A DNA stretch of 61,817 bases from a virus: positions 1-61,817 of the IMG/VR virus record IMGVR_UViG_3300036906_000071; one strand, given 5' to 3'. Of this stretch, positions 1 to 7,251 are shown piece after piece. The notes under the pieces were generated by a model. It saw only the letters and a list, made by a program, of their open reading frames with translations, had not been told where the DNA came from and did not search any database. The translations under genes were made by a program, and so were the position numbers. How positions within the stretch are numbered: position 1 is the first letter of the stretch; each line of letters opens with the position of its first letter.

Positions 1-127
1 GGGGGCGGCGTCCCGGTGTAGTAGACGATCAGCGCAACGTTGGCAATGTTCATCTTTCCGTGGTTGCCAGTTTGTCCATAGATGTCAGCCGTAAAAGATG
101 CTCCAGATATCAGTGTTGGATCGATTG
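1..127. repeat. Left copy of 127-bp terminal direct repeat
   Basis: Identical base for base to 61691-61817. The length equals a common maximum assembler k-mer and the repeat lies inside a single open reading frame that continues across the join. It is therefore best read as the overlap of a circular assembly and not as a physical terminal repeat of the virion DNA. Confidence 0.95.
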
Positions 128-1070
128 TATAAAGCGCCGTCACCTGCTGCATGGCGTAGTTATTGTTGGTGTTTGTGGGCTTCAGGTTTACGTTTCCAAC
201 GGTGGGGATAATCGCGTACAGATCGACAAACTCTCCCCCACCAGCGAATGAACTGGTAGCGGTCGCATAGATGGCCGTCACATTGGCCGGAAGAACATAG
301 CTTGGCAGGCTGAAGCCCGACCAGGTCATGGTAAAAAACTCCGCGAATGTGGAAGGACATGCGTATGCTGATCCTGATGTGTTTGTAGTGGAGGCACCTC
401 CACCTCCTGGTTCACCACCTCCACTCGGGCATAGCCCATAATCATGCCAAAATAGCGCACCGCCTGGCCCCGGTGTGTTCACCGTGGGATAGATCACCAC
501 AACCTGCCCGATGATCGGCGGCACCACCTGCATCGCAAGGTCCGCCTGTGATACGCATCCCGTCGTGGTGAATGCCCCACCCGTTCCATCTGGGCAGATA
601 GCCGATGTTGTCACCGGCAATGATGTATCCACCAAGGTTCCCACGTTGATTTTGCCGGGAACATTCAGCGCATAAGCTCCCGATATTGTCTGGTCCGCGG
701 TTGGGTTTAGTTGAACAAAATATCCTGAAAAGTTGGTGATAGCCGTCCACACACCATAGATGCACTGCCACGTTGTATTCGGAACGGTTGATATGTTCGT
801 GTAGAATTGGCCACTGACCAGGCAAACGCCACTCGGTACGCCGTTGCCGTAGATGTTGCCCACCTGCAATGTCGAGTTGATTCCTGGGATAAAGAACTGC
901 TGGGTGGGTATAAAGTTGATGGTTGCGTTCGGCAGCGGCGTGCCATTCGATCCGGCCAGCTTCCCCATCAGCGTCACATAGGGAGCCTGCGCAGCGCAGC
1001 TCGCCAGCGCAACCGCCAGCATCGCCGCTGCCCAAACCTTTTTTATCCAGCCCTTCGCAGTCTTCGCCAT
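1..1070 (-). CDS. Tail spike/fibre, N-terminal part (gene continues at the other contig end)
   Basis: The ATG at 1070 opens a frame without a stop down to base 1, in phase with the frame ending at 58618, so the whole protein is 1,380 residues (339 before the methionine at 61743, 1,041 after). It opens with a basic stretch and a hydrophobic segment ending in a lipobox-like LASC (Cys25), which is odd for a virion protein. The remainder of this part is Asn/Thr/Gly-rich and beta-like, as in fibre shafts. The start overlaps the end of the gene at 1043-1468 by 28 bp. The junction split is an artefact of linearising a circle. Confidence 0.85.
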   Translation of the reverse strand, partial: MAKTAKGWIKKVWAAAMLAVALASCAAQAPYVTLMGKLAGSNGTPLPNATINFIPTQQFFIPGINSTLQVGNIYGNGVPSGVCLVSGQFYTNISTVPNTTWQCIYGVWTAITNFSGYFVQLNPTADQTISGAYALNVPGKINVGTLVDTSLPVTTSAICPDGTGGAFTTTGCVSQADLAMQVVPPIIGQVVVIYPTVNTPGPGGALFWHDYGLCPSGGGEPGGGGASTTNTSGSAYACPSTFAEFFTMTWSGFSLPSYVLPANVTAIYATATSSFAGGGEFVDLYAIIPTVGNVNLKPTNTNNNYAMQQVTALYTIDPTLISGASFTADIYGQTGNHGKMNIANVALIVYYTGTPP

Positions 1071-1468
1071 CGCCCATCCCTCTGCGCCTCGTAGCATTCA
1101 TCGCCGCAAGGCAGCATGTAGCTCGTAGCTCCAGCCTCTTCCAACCGCCGACGCGAGGCTGCGTCGTCCATCAGCAGCGGGCGGCCGCACACCTTGCAAT
1201 AGCGGAACTCAACCTCGATCGTTACCGGCTCGCCGCCGTCCCTGCGGTCCATCTGCTCCAGCAGCCGCGCATCGCCCGGCCGCAGCCATACAAAATCCTC
1301 GCCCGTCGTCAGCCCCGCAATCGCGTGCTTGCGCGCCCACTCGGGTATCTCCACAACCTCCGGCTCAACCCGCAGCGCCACGCGCCGCCGCCGCTCCGGG
1401 ATCCCACGCATCTTCCGGTCGGCCCGGTTGCGCCGTATTGCCATCCGCCGGTAGTGCCCTGCCCGCAT
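1043..1468 (-). CDS. Hypothetical protein with CxxC motifs
   Basis: This 141-residue protein is Arg-rich at its N-terminus. A C-terminal cysteine set (CKVCG, then C and C in a PCGDEC context near the end) could hold one zinc. It lies in a run of small minus-strand genes between the integrase and the tail spike, starts 4 bases after the previous stop and overlaps the tail spike start. An ATG at residue 9 is an alternative start. The family is not recognised. Confidence 0.7.
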   Translation of the reverse strand: MRAGHYRRMAIRRNRADRKMRGIPERRRRVALRVEPEVVEIPEWARKHAIAGLTTGEDFVWLRPGDARLLEQMDRRDGGEPVTIEVEFRYCKVCGRPLLMDDAASRRRLEEAGATSYMLPCGDECYEAQRDGRWRRLRRAG

Positions 1469-1471
1469 CGC

Positions 1472-1693
1472 TCAATGTCCCAGGTGCCACTTCCCGCAAA
1501 AGCCACAGTGGTACGGCTGCATCAGCTCCTTGCGGCCCGGCTTCCAGTGCCGGATCCTGCCCTGCCGTTCCATCTCCACCGCCGCCAGCGCCGCCGCTTC
1601 CGTCTCATGCGCCAGCTTTCCCGCGCATACCCGCTCGAACCGCTCCGGATCCGTCTCCGGCTGCTGAATGTACTTTGTCGCTGGGATGATCAT
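1472..1693 (-). CDS. Small phage protein with C-terminal zinc-finger-like CxxCGxxH
   Basis: A 73-residue protein whose C-terminus reads YHCGFCGKWHLGH, a Cys2/His pattern common in small phage proteins that may bind nucleic acid. Its ATG overlaps the stop of the upstream gene by 4 bp (ATGA), so it is translationally coupled to it. The function is unknown. Confidence 0.7.
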   Translation of the reverse strand: MIIPATKYIQQPETDPERFERVCAGKLAHETEAAALAAVEMERQGRIRHWKPGRKELMQPYHCGFCGKWHLGH

Positions 1694-1875
1694 CGGTTGA
1701 TGTTGTGCGATGCCTGCGCCATCTCGCGCACCTTTGCGCCATGGTCGCCGCGCGGCGCGGCCTGCATCTTCGCTTCTGGGATCGTCTCGTTCTCATCCAC
1801 CCCCAGCGCGCGATGCAACCGCCCTTTGTGCGATTTCTTGAATGCGTCCTTCGCCCACTTCCCATCGTCGGCCAT
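1690..1875 (-). CDS. Small conserved phage protein
   Basis: The start at 1875 gives a 61-residue, highly charged protein beginning MADDGKWAKDAF. It resembles a family of small basic phage proteins with a GxLHRxLGV-type motif, seen here as GRLHRALGV. The open frame extends upstream to 1977, but the internal methionine gives the family-like N-terminus. It overlaps the next gene by 4 bp. The role is unknown. Confidence 0.65.
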   Translation of the reverse strand: MADDGKWAKDAFKKSHKGRLHRALGVDENETIPEAKMQAAPRGDHGAKVREMAQASHNINR

Positions 1876-1987
1876 CACCGCTCCAATCTCAAGGGCCGGC
1901 CTGCCGGCCGTAGCCGAGCGCCAATGGGCGATTGTTGGCCGGCCTGAGCTGAGACGGCGACTCCTCGGCACCGTCAAAGCTAAATCT

Positions 1988-2398
1988 TCATGCTACCAAC
2001 TGCCACACCATCACAGCGCCCGCCGCGCGCCCGCCGCTGATCCGCGGCTTCCAGCGCCGAGGACACTCCAGCTTCAGGCAATTCCCCTCCCAATGCGCCA
2101 TGGCCGTATCGAGTTGCTCGCGGGCACGCGCCATCGTCGTATGCGTATGCGACCTCGAGCAGCACCGCCCCGCAACCATGCGAACCTCCGCCGGCGTCTG
2201 CTGCCCCTGCAGCACGCATACGCGCTCGTTGTCACGCCGTTGCTTCGCCCGCGCCAATCGACACTCCAGACTTTGTGCGCAACTTGGCGGCCCTCTTTGG
2301 CTGGCCGCTGGCCTGCGCCAGGCGGGATGCGCTCCCCGGTTCCTGGCCTGTTTCTGCGCTGCTCTGTGGTTTTGGCCGGTGGATTCCCGGCCCATCAT
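1988..2398 (-). CDS. Hypothetical protein
   Basis: A 136-residue frame, Arg- and Cys-containing, with no recognised domain. It fills the space between the integrase and the small-gene run. The C-terminal half (from the methionine in the TTMARAREQ context) looks more protein-like than the first 40 residues, so the true start may lie downstream. A different frame at 1980-2219 competes with it. Confidence 0.4.
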   Translation of the reverse strand: MMGRESTGQNHRAAQKQARNRGAHPAWRRPAASQRGPPSCAQSLECRLARAKQRRDNERVCVLQGQQTPAEVRMVAGRCCSRSHTHTTMARAREQLDTAMAHWEGNCLKLECPRRWKPRISGGRAAGAVMVWQLVA

Positions 2399-2569
2399 CG
2401 GCTTCGAGCCCCCGCAGCCTGCGTGCCTGCCAGGTCCGCGCCGCTGAGCGGTGGGAGATGGTATTGATTACACCCCCTCTTCCCCCCAGGGGTTTCCCCC
2501 ATGAAAAACAGTCAATACCCTAAACCACCGGATGTCAAGGGGCAAAAACCGATAAAACCCGAAGTGGTC
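2399..2569. other. Non-coding segment beside the integrase, candidate attP region
   Basis: No convincing gene. It holds an inverted repeat with 8-bp arms, GGTATTGA at 2460-2467 and TCAATACC at 2512-2519, and a C/G-tract between them. On the minus strand a TTGACA box lies between the integrase stop and the second arm. Spacers directly downstream of phage integrase genes often hold attP, but a core cannot be defined from one genome. Confidence 0.35.
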
Positions 2570-3487
2570 TCAGCCATTCCGCCGCAGCCGCTCCAGTTGC
2601 ACCGCCCAGGCCTCCAGCATCGCCCGCCGCTGCTCGGCAAACTCGGCCCGATTGTATACCCCGCGCACGTTGCGCAGCTCATGTCCCAATGCCTTCTCCA
2701 CCACCTCCGCCGCCCAGCCCATCTCCGTCAGGTGCGTCGACGCCGTCCGCCGCAGGTCATGCACCGTAAAGTGCGCAGTCCCCGCCCGCCGCTCATACAC
2801 CCGCAGCAGCCCATTCAGCCAGGACGCCCCGGCCGGCGTCAACCACGCCGATCCCATCGGCAGCACCATCTCCACCTCCGGGATCTGGCGCGCGCGCAGC
2901 GCCCGCAGCAGCTCCACCGCCCGCGGCGGCAGGTACACCACATGCGCGCGGTCCATCTTCGTCCGCTCCCCCGCCATCGCCCACTCGCCGCGCTCCAGGT
3001 CGAACTCGCTCCACCGCGCCAGCCGCAACTCCCCCTTGCGCACCATCGTCAGCAACAGCAGCTCCACCGCCTGCGCGCCGCGCCCGCCATCCGCCGCCAG
3101 CACGCGCAGCAGCCGGCCCAGCTCATCCTCCCCCAGCACGCGGCTCCGGCTGCGCAGCCGCCCAACATACCGCCGCGGCACCGCCATCGCCGGGTCGGAC
3201 GTGCACACATGGCACACCCGCCCATAGTCGAACAGGCGTTTGATGACGCCGCGCAACGCCAGCGCCGATGCAGGCTTGCCCGCGTCCCTCCGGCCAAAGA
3301 CGATTGCCTGCACATGGCGCCCGTTCACGCGGTCCATCCGCAGCCGCCCCAGCCGGGGAAGCACGTCCCGCTCCAGATAGCGCGCCACCGCCGCTGGATT
3401 CTTGCGGTCCCGCGCCACCACCTCCGCCAGATAGCGCGTCGTGAACTCCCGCACCGTGATGTTCGTTGCCTGGTTACTGGCTTTCAT
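2570..3487 (-). CDS. int: Tyrosine recombinase (phage integrase)
   Basis: A 305-residue integrase. The N-terminal ~100 residues form the core-binding domain. The catalytic domain carries Arg150 (in VRKGEL), His243/Arg246 (HDLRR), His269 (GHE) and the nucleophile Tyr278. There is no DUF4102-type arm-binding domain. The ATG at 3487 is chosen because the ancestral C5-methyltransferase frame upstream ends in an ATGA overlap exactly there. It would integrate the phage at attB or resolve it. Sharing a transcript with the methyltransferase remnant places it under the divergent control region at 4.1-4.3 kb. Confidence 0.9.
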   Translation of the reverse strand: MKASNQATNITVREFTTRYLAEVVARDRKNPAAVARYLERDVLPRLGRLRMDRVNGRHVQAIVFGRRDAGKPASALALRGVIKRLFDYGRVCHVCTSDPAMAVPRRYVGRLRSRSRVLGEDELGRLLRVLAADGGRGAQAVELLLLTMVRKGELRLARWSEFDLERGEWAMAGERTKMDRAHVVYLPPRAVELLRALRARQIPEVEMVLPMGSAWLTPAGASWLNGLLRVYERRAGTAHFTVHDLRRTASTHLTEMGWAAEVVEKALGHELRNVRGVYNRAEFAEQRRAMLEAWAVQLERLRRNG

Positions 3488-3491
3488 CCTC

Positions 3492-4127
3492 TCAACTCCC
3501 GGTACTCCCGCTTCGCTTCCCGGCATGCATGGATGAACTCCGCCGCCGCTGGGACACAGATCGCGTCGCCGTACATGCGAAGCCGTCCCACTCTGGCGGA
3601 ACTCCCATGAGCCAGCGGCTGTAGGCCGGGTCCAATTGGCCTGTACTTGCCGTCGCGCCCGTACCACCAGTCGCAGTCGGCCCAGAAGCCGCCAGTTGCG
3701 CCTGCCTCGGCAACTGATCGAGCCTCGTGCGGGTCGAGCCATCCGGGTCCACGCCACTCTCGGACATCCCCGAAGTGTCCTTCCAGTCCCTCGCCGAGGG
3801 TGTCGTCACCGAGAGAAATACCTGATCCTCCAACCTCGATTTGTTGTCCATCGCACGATCCGGATTGCCCGCCGCGCTGAAGCTGGGGCAGGGGCAGCTT
3901 CCCGTCCACACGGGTCTGTCGTCTGGCCATCCTGCCTGTCGCAGGGCGAGACTCCAAAATCCTCCACCGGCGAAGAAGTGGCACTGGGTATATCCCACAA
4001 GGTCGCTTGGCTGCACATCCGCAATGCTTCGCTCATCCACATCTCCCGGCGCAATCGCGCCCGCCCTGATCGCTTCGCGGATTGTCTCCGCCTTCAGTGG
4101 GTCGATCTCGTTGTAGTACGCCTTCAT
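3492..4127 (-). CDS. DNA cytosine-5 methyltransferase, internally deleted
   Basis: A 211-residue protein. The first ~85 residues match the N-terminus of phage C5 methyltransferases: motif I as HFFAGGG and a motif IV Pro-Cys in GSCPCPSF. The sequence then jumps straight to a C-terminal segment (SGPTATGG, SRWLMGVPPEW), and motifs VI (ENV) and VIII are absent. Family members are about 400 or more residues, so catalysis is unlikely. The same 3' DNA read in a second frame, ending at 3484, also gives a C5-like C-terminus (PLAHG, RVGRLR, YGDAI). Confidence 0.75.
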   Translation of the reverse strand: MKAYYNEIDPLKAETIREAIRAGAIAPGDVDERSIADVQPSDLVGYTQCHFFAGGGFWSLALRQAGWPDDRPVWTGSCPCPSFSAAGNPDRAMDNKSRLEDQVFLSVTTPSARDWKDTSGMSESGVDPDGSTRTRLDQLPRQAQLAASGPTATGGTGATASTGQLDPAYSRWLMGVPPEWDGFACTATRSVSQRRRSSSMHAGKRSGSTGS

Positions 4128-4141
4128 TTTGGCTCTAACCC

Positions 4142-4159
4142 CTGTTCCACGTGGAGCAG
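4142..4159. promoter_or_regulatory. parS-like palindrome
   Basis: CTGTTCCACGTGGAGCAG is an 18-bp near-perfect palindrome. Its central 16 bases differ by one base from TGTTCCACGTGGAACA, a common form of the ParB-binding parS site of bacterial chromosomes. It sits just upstream of the minus-strand methyltransferase/integrase unit. No separate ParA or ParB gene is seen, so it would use host ParB or be an ordinary repressor operator. Confidence 0.5.
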
Positions 4160-4168
4160 AACAAGTCT

Positions 4169-4183
4169 ATACTTAGAAAGTAT
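4169..4183. promoter_or_regulatory. Inverted-repeat operator candidate
   Basis: ATACTT-AGA-AAGTAT is a perfect 6-bp inverted repeat with a 3-bp spacer in the divergent region between the genes at 4127 and 4270. Its position suits binding by a dimeric repressor. The HTH gene at 5924 is a possible partner, by inference only. Confidence 0.4.
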
Positions 4184-4206
4184 CCGCGCACTGTGTAAAA
4201 AAGGAC

Positions 4207-4236
4207 TTGACATCATCCCATCTACTATACTAATCT
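4207..4236 (+). promoter_or_regulatory. Sigma70-like promoter for the plus-strand operon
   Basis: TTGACA (4207-4212) is followed after 18 bases by TAATCT (4231-4236). An overlapping TATACT sits at 13-base spacing. It lies about 35 bases before the first small plus-strand frame and 137 bases before the gene at 4373. Confidence 0.5.
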
Positions 4237-4269
4237 TACCTTTGTTGGTATTATTAGAGGGTCCCGCCC

Positions 4270-4356
4270 ATGCTTATGATCATCCTTGCCGCCCCCACCG
4301 CACTCGCCTTCGTCCTCCCCATGATCGCCGAACTCTGGCCGAAGACAAACCTGTAG
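4270..4356 (+). CDS. Possible 28-residue hydrophobic peptide
   Basis: ATG to TAG, encoding a peptide that is hydrophobic through most of its length (starts MLMIILAAPTALAF). It could be a single membrane segment. It lies between the promoter and the gene at 4373, with 16 bases to the next ATG. No clear ribosome-binding site precedes it, so it may be a leader or chance. Confidence 0.3.
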   Translation: MLMIILAAPTALAFVLPMIAELWPKTNL

Positions 4357-4372
4357 CAGATCGGAGAAACCA

Positions 4373-4723
4373 ATGAAGATCGTCCCATTCGAGTTGTGCA
4401 TGGCCCTCACCGGGGCAAAGGCAATGCAGCGCGGCGGCCCGCGCGGCCCACGCGAGGTCCTGCGCTGGGTCCACCTGCCGGAGAGTGTTGCCCCCGAGTT
4501 CCGCATCGTCTACATCGATAGCGACGGCATCCTGCACCTCACCGGCGAAGACGGCCTCTACATGCCGCAGCCCGTCGCCGGCCAGGTGGAAAGCCCCGAA
4601 GACCTCGTGCTCTGGGTGGAGGATGACCTGCACACAACCGCTCCCATCTCTGACGGTTTCACTGACCAACGCGACGAAGACGCCGCCGATCAGGATTACT
4701 GCGACCGCGCCATTGCACTCTAG
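4373..4723 (+). CDS. Hypothetical acidic protein
   Basis: A 116-residue acidic protein preceded by GGAG about 6 bases before the ATG. It is the first well-supported gene of the plus-strand operon, 55 bases before the DUF6573 gene. The C-terminus is Asp/Glu-rich. No family is recognised. Confidence 0.65.
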   Translation: MKIVPFELCMALTGAKAMQRGGPRGPREVLRWVHLPESVAPEFRIVYIDSDGILHLTGEDGLYMPQPVAGQVESPEDLVLWVEDDLHTTAPISDGFTDQRDEDAADQDYCDRAIAL

Positions 4724-4778
4724 TAGCAGCCTAGCCGAGATCCACAACGCAACACGACACACAGAGAGGAATCACATC

Positions 4779-5240
4779 ATGGCAACCAATCCAATGACCG
4801 ACTTTTTCGGTGAAGTTATCTCATCCTACAGTCGCGCCGAAGCTATCGAGGACGGCGTACTGGTCAACCTGAGCGGCTCCACATTCCACTTCCGCGAGCG
4901 CCTCGGGCAGCCGTTGAACGTCGTGGAGGAGGCTGGAATCAAGTTCCCCGTTGCAATGACCATCGCAGCCTTCGAGAAGACCGTATCGGAGATTGACGGC
5001 GAACTACCCGCCGGCCAAGACATCAGCGGTCGCATCTGGGACGTTCTCACGATGTTCCGGCTGGCTGCGCGCAATGGTGGGCAGCTCATCCACTTCCGTG
5101 TGAGCGTGACCAACTGGGTTCACGTCAACGGCAAAGCCATCCACAGGACCAAACAAGAACTGGTCACGCTGAAAGCAGTATGTGGGCCAGGCGACGACGC
5201 CGAGCCCGTCATAACGATCATGCTACCCAACGAGGATTGA
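4779..5240 (+). CDS. DUF6573 family protein
   Basis: A 153-residue protein starting at the ATG after an AGAGAGGA ribosome-binding site. The C-terminal LKAVCGPGDDAEPV and ITIMLP match the DUF6573 family known from phages and plasmids; the function is unknown. Codons at 5093-5144 are identical to a 52-bp stretch inside the DUF5131 gene (7778-7829, opposite strand). Here the stretch fits the family pattern, so this is likely the donor copy. Confidence 0.75.
   Translation: MATNPMTDFFGEVISSYSRAEAIEDGVLVNLSGSTFHFRERLGQPLNVVEEAGIKFPVAMTIAAFEKTVSEIDGELPAGQDISGRIWDVLTMFRLAARNGGQLIHFRVSVTNWVHVNGKAIHRTKQELVTLKAVCGPGDDAEPVITIMLPNED
5093..5144 (+). repeat. 52-bp duplication, copy A
   Basis: Perfect match, on the opposite strand, to 7778-7829. 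It encodes the same 17 residues (FRVSVTNW to NGKAIH) in frame in both host genes. Confidence 0.9.
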
Positions 5241-5726
5241 CGTTTGAGTCCTGCCCCACCATCGACCGCAGCTATCTCGGTGAGGTCGCAGCTATCCATC
5301 GCGCCCAGTTCGCTGGTTCGTGCCTTACGATCGGTTAAGACTTATAGTTAAAGAGAGAGACTTAATACAGTAGTAGCCGTAGGTGCGATGGAAAACCAGC
5401 ATAAACAGCCTATCTTCCTTAGTACACTGGCTTTACCTGTGCTTCGAAGGGTGTAAAAACCAATTTCACCATTCTGCATAATGCGGAAATCCCAGCTGCC
5501 TCGCTCCGCCAGGGCCCTGTTTTCCTTGCTTTCCACATCCATCCACAGCACTTTCAACAGCCCTGCGGTGCATATCTTTTCATCAGTCGCGCATCTCCCT
5601 CAATACTAACCTTTTACCGACGAAGATTTTCCACATCCCCCTCGCAAAACACGGTACTGAATATACTATCTTGACTATTCTCGCATCCTATACTATTGTT
5701 ACTTTGACGGGTAATGGAGGTCTCCA
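5241..5726. other. 486-bp intergenic region, origin/control candidate
   Basis: Relatively AT-rich. It contains a direct repeat CGCAGCTATC at 5268-5277 and 5287-5296, TTTCCACATCC at 5530-5540 and 5628-5638 (the latter extends to TTTTCCACA, which fits the DnaA-box consensus TTWTNCACA), and TATACTAT at 5662-5669 and 5689-5696. A weak minus-strand frame at 5348-5557 (69 residues, TTG start, poor ribosome-binding site) may not be a gene. With no replication gene elsewhere, this is the best origin candidate. Confidence 0.4.
5671..5699 (+). promoter_or_regulatory. Promoter candidate for the 5727-6199 genes
   Basis: TTGACT (5671-5676) with TATACT at 12-base spacing, or TATTGT (5694-5699) at 17-base spacing. 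It resembles the arrangement at 4207, where a TTGAC box also sits 12-13 bases before TATACT. The next ATG is at 5727, after a GGAGG ribosome-binding site. Confidence 0.4.
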
Positions 5727-5915
5727 ATGTTCCTGCGTGAACGCTTGCTGATTAAGATGATCGATGAGGCGCGCGCCAACCTCGACACCTGCGAGGCGCA
5801 GCCAACCTCTATCTACTCCCGAACGTCTCCCTCTCGGGAAGAAGCCGTCCAGCGCGCCGCCGCCCTGGTCAACGTACTTGAACTCGAGCGGGCCGACGCC
5901 GGCAGCTCCTTCTGA
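5727..5915 (+). CDS. Small hypothetical protein
   Basis: A 62-residue, charged and probably helical protein preceded by a strong GGAGG site 7 bases from the ATG. It lies 8 bases upstream of the HTH gene and is likely co-transcribed with it. Function unknown. Confidence 0.65.
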   Translation: MFLRERLLIKMIDEARANLDTCEAQPTSIYSRTSPSREEAVQRAAALVNVLELERADAGSSF

Positions 5916-5923
5916 AAGAACCT

Positions 5924-6199
5924 ATGCCAAGCACCGCCGAACGCGCTCCGTCCGCCCCGCCAGCACTTCCCATCCTCGCCGGAACCGACGCCTTTCGCGC
6001 CTGGCTGCGCGGGCAATGCAACGCCTCCAGCGTCAATGCGGTGGCCGCCGGGGCCGGCATCAAGCCAGCCTACCTCTCCAACGTCCTCAACGGCCGAAGC
6101 TCCATCGGGCCATCCTTTGCCGCCCGCTTCGGCTACCGCCACCGCCAGGAGGTCGTCTTCGAGCCCATCGCAGCCGCCAGCCCCACGGAGAAAGCCTGA
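5924..6199 (+). CDS. Helix-turn-helix DNA-binding protein (Cro/CI-like)
   Basis: A 91-residue protein. The pattern around residues 36-60 (AVAAGAGIKPAYLSNVLNG) is a typical recognition helix-turn-helix of the Cro/C1 superfamily, followed by short C-terminal strands (EVVFEPI). It is the only clear repressor-like gene near the control region. Likely targets are the inverted repeats at 4142-4183 or the TATACTAT pair at 5662-5696, which is inference. Confidence 0.65.
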   Translation: MPSTAERAPSAPPALPILAGTDAFRAWLRGQCNASSVNAVAAGAGIKPAYLSNVLNGRSSIGPSFAARFGYRHRQEVVFEPIAAASPTEKA

Positions 6200-6205
6200 C
6201 CCCGC

Positions 6206-6229
6206 CCAAGGTTTAACTCCCTGCCTTGG
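6206..6229. terminator. Weak hairpin between convergent genes
   Basis: CCAAGG and CCTTGG arms separated by 12 bases, just after the plus-strand HTH gene and before the end of the minus-strand early operon. There is no T-run, so it is a weak bidirectional terminator candidate. Confidence 0.3.
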
Positions 6230-6303
6230 CTCCAACTATCGGTCTTTACAGCCCTCTCGCCACCCACAATAGGAACGTCAGGCCATCCTCTCCAGCCATG
6301 CCA

Positions 6304-6596
6304 TCACTGCGCCGCCTTGTAGCACGCCCGGCACAGCACAGGCCGTCCCTGCGTCGGCACAAAGGGCACCGTACAACTTACCATATTGACGGCCAGCCGC
6401 AGTTCGCGCACAGCGCCTCCGTCTCCACCATTCGCCGCCCGGTCCCGGTTCCCTGCCCCTTGCTGCCCCGGCACGCCTTGCACCGCTTTGGATCGTTGGT
6501 CAGCCCGCGTTCCTTGTAGAAGCGCTGCTCCCCTGCGGTAAATAGAAACTCGCTGCCACACGCCTTGCACGTCAACTGCCTGTCTGTCGCTTCCAT
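6304..6596 (-). pseudogene. Zinc-ribbon protein, frameshifted
   Basis: The frame from 6596 gives a zinc-ribbon domain (TCKACGSEF, then RCKACRG, FYKERGL between them) and stops at 6378 shortly after CANCG. The family C-terminus, VPFVPTQGRPVLCRACYK, continues in the -1 frame to 6304. One base is therefore missing or extra near 6380-6400. It is the last gene of the long minus-strand early operon. The family is a widespread small zinc-binding protein of unknown role. Confidence 0.65.
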
Positions 6597-6619
6597 GGTC
6601 TCCTCATTCTCCCCTCAGT

Positions 6620-6925
6620 TTATGCCTGCTCCGTGTCCAACAGCACCATCACCGCCTCGTCCTCGTCGGCGATGCTCACCCAGTTCGGGTTGGTTGGATA
6701 GCGCGTCATCAGCCCGCGCGTCTCCAGGTACAGCACCGCATCCTTCAGTGTTTGCTCCTGCTCCTGCGGCAGCTCCCACCACTCGCCCGGTTCGTCGATC
6801 CCAACAAGTCGACCAGGCCATCCGTTCGCGTCGCGTGTCACGTTGACACCGCATCCCTCAATCAGCGACACCGACGCCTCGTAGGCAATCGAATACGTCA
6901 GCCTGTCCAGTTCTGTCTTCGTCAT
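6620..6925 (-). CDS. Hypothetical protein
   Basis: A 101-residue acidic protein whose ATG overlaps the stop of the KH-domain gene by 4 bp, so it is coupled to it. No motif is recognised. Confidence 0.7.
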   Translation of the reverse strand: MTKTELDRLTYSIAYEASVSLIEGCGVNVTRDANGWPGRLVGIDEPGEWWELPQEQEQTLKDAVLYLETRGLMTRYPTNPNWVSIADEDEAVMVLLDTEQA

Positions 6926-7251
6926 AGATCCTCCGTGGATGGAAGTGGTTCTATAAAGTTCCGGCGCGTGACCTTCGTCTCCTGGATATTCAGTTCGCAG
7001 CGCAAACCCATCTTCGTCGCGGCCCCGCCCAGAATTGTGCGCAGGGAGCGCGCCGTCCTCCCTGTCTTGCCGATCAGCTTGCCCACATCGCCTTCCGCCA
7101 CGTCTATGTTCAGCAGCAGCGCGCCGCCGATGTCCTGGACGCCATGGATATAGACCTGCGCCGGATCGTCCACCAGCGCCACTGCCATCTGCCGCAGCAG
7201 ATCGGCCAATGCCATCTCCACATTCGCTTCTGTCGCCTTAGTCTCGTCCAT
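6922..7251 (-). CDS. KH-domain RNA-binding protein, KhpA-like
   Basis: A 109-residue protein. The C-terminal two thirds match bacterial KhpA: an LVDDPAQV segment, then GKLIGKTGRTARSLRTIL with the GxxG loop (GKTG, residues 61-64) that contacts RNA. The start at 7251 gives the family-length N-terminus. It overlaps the DUF5131 gene by 14 bp. KhpA binds RNA broadly in many bacteria, often with KhpB. In a phage it could redirect host or phage transcripts, which is inference. Confidence 0.8.
   Translation of the reverse strand: MDETKATEANVEMALADLLRQMAVALVDDPAQVYIHGVQDIGGALLLNIDVAEGDVGKLIGKTGRTARSLRTILGGAATKMGLRCELNIQETKVTRRNFIEPLPSTEDL

Noticed and set aside
1-127. Physical terminal repeat as in T7
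   Set aside because: Length equals an assembler k-mer and it lies inside a continuous gene; circular overlap is the simpler reading.
923-2467. Long plus-strand open frame of 514 codons
   Set aside because: Antisense to several coupled minus-strand genes; the product is Pro/Arg/Ser-rich low-complexity sequence typical of the complement of GC-rich genes.
4226-4231. Phage-specific promoter motif TTGAC-N12/13-TATACT
   Set aside because: Only two examples (4207, 5671); standard-spaced sigma70 readings are available for both.
5348-5557. 69-residue minus-strand gene
   Set aside because: TTG start, poor ribosome-binding site, ordinary composition; kept only as a remark in the intergenic entry.
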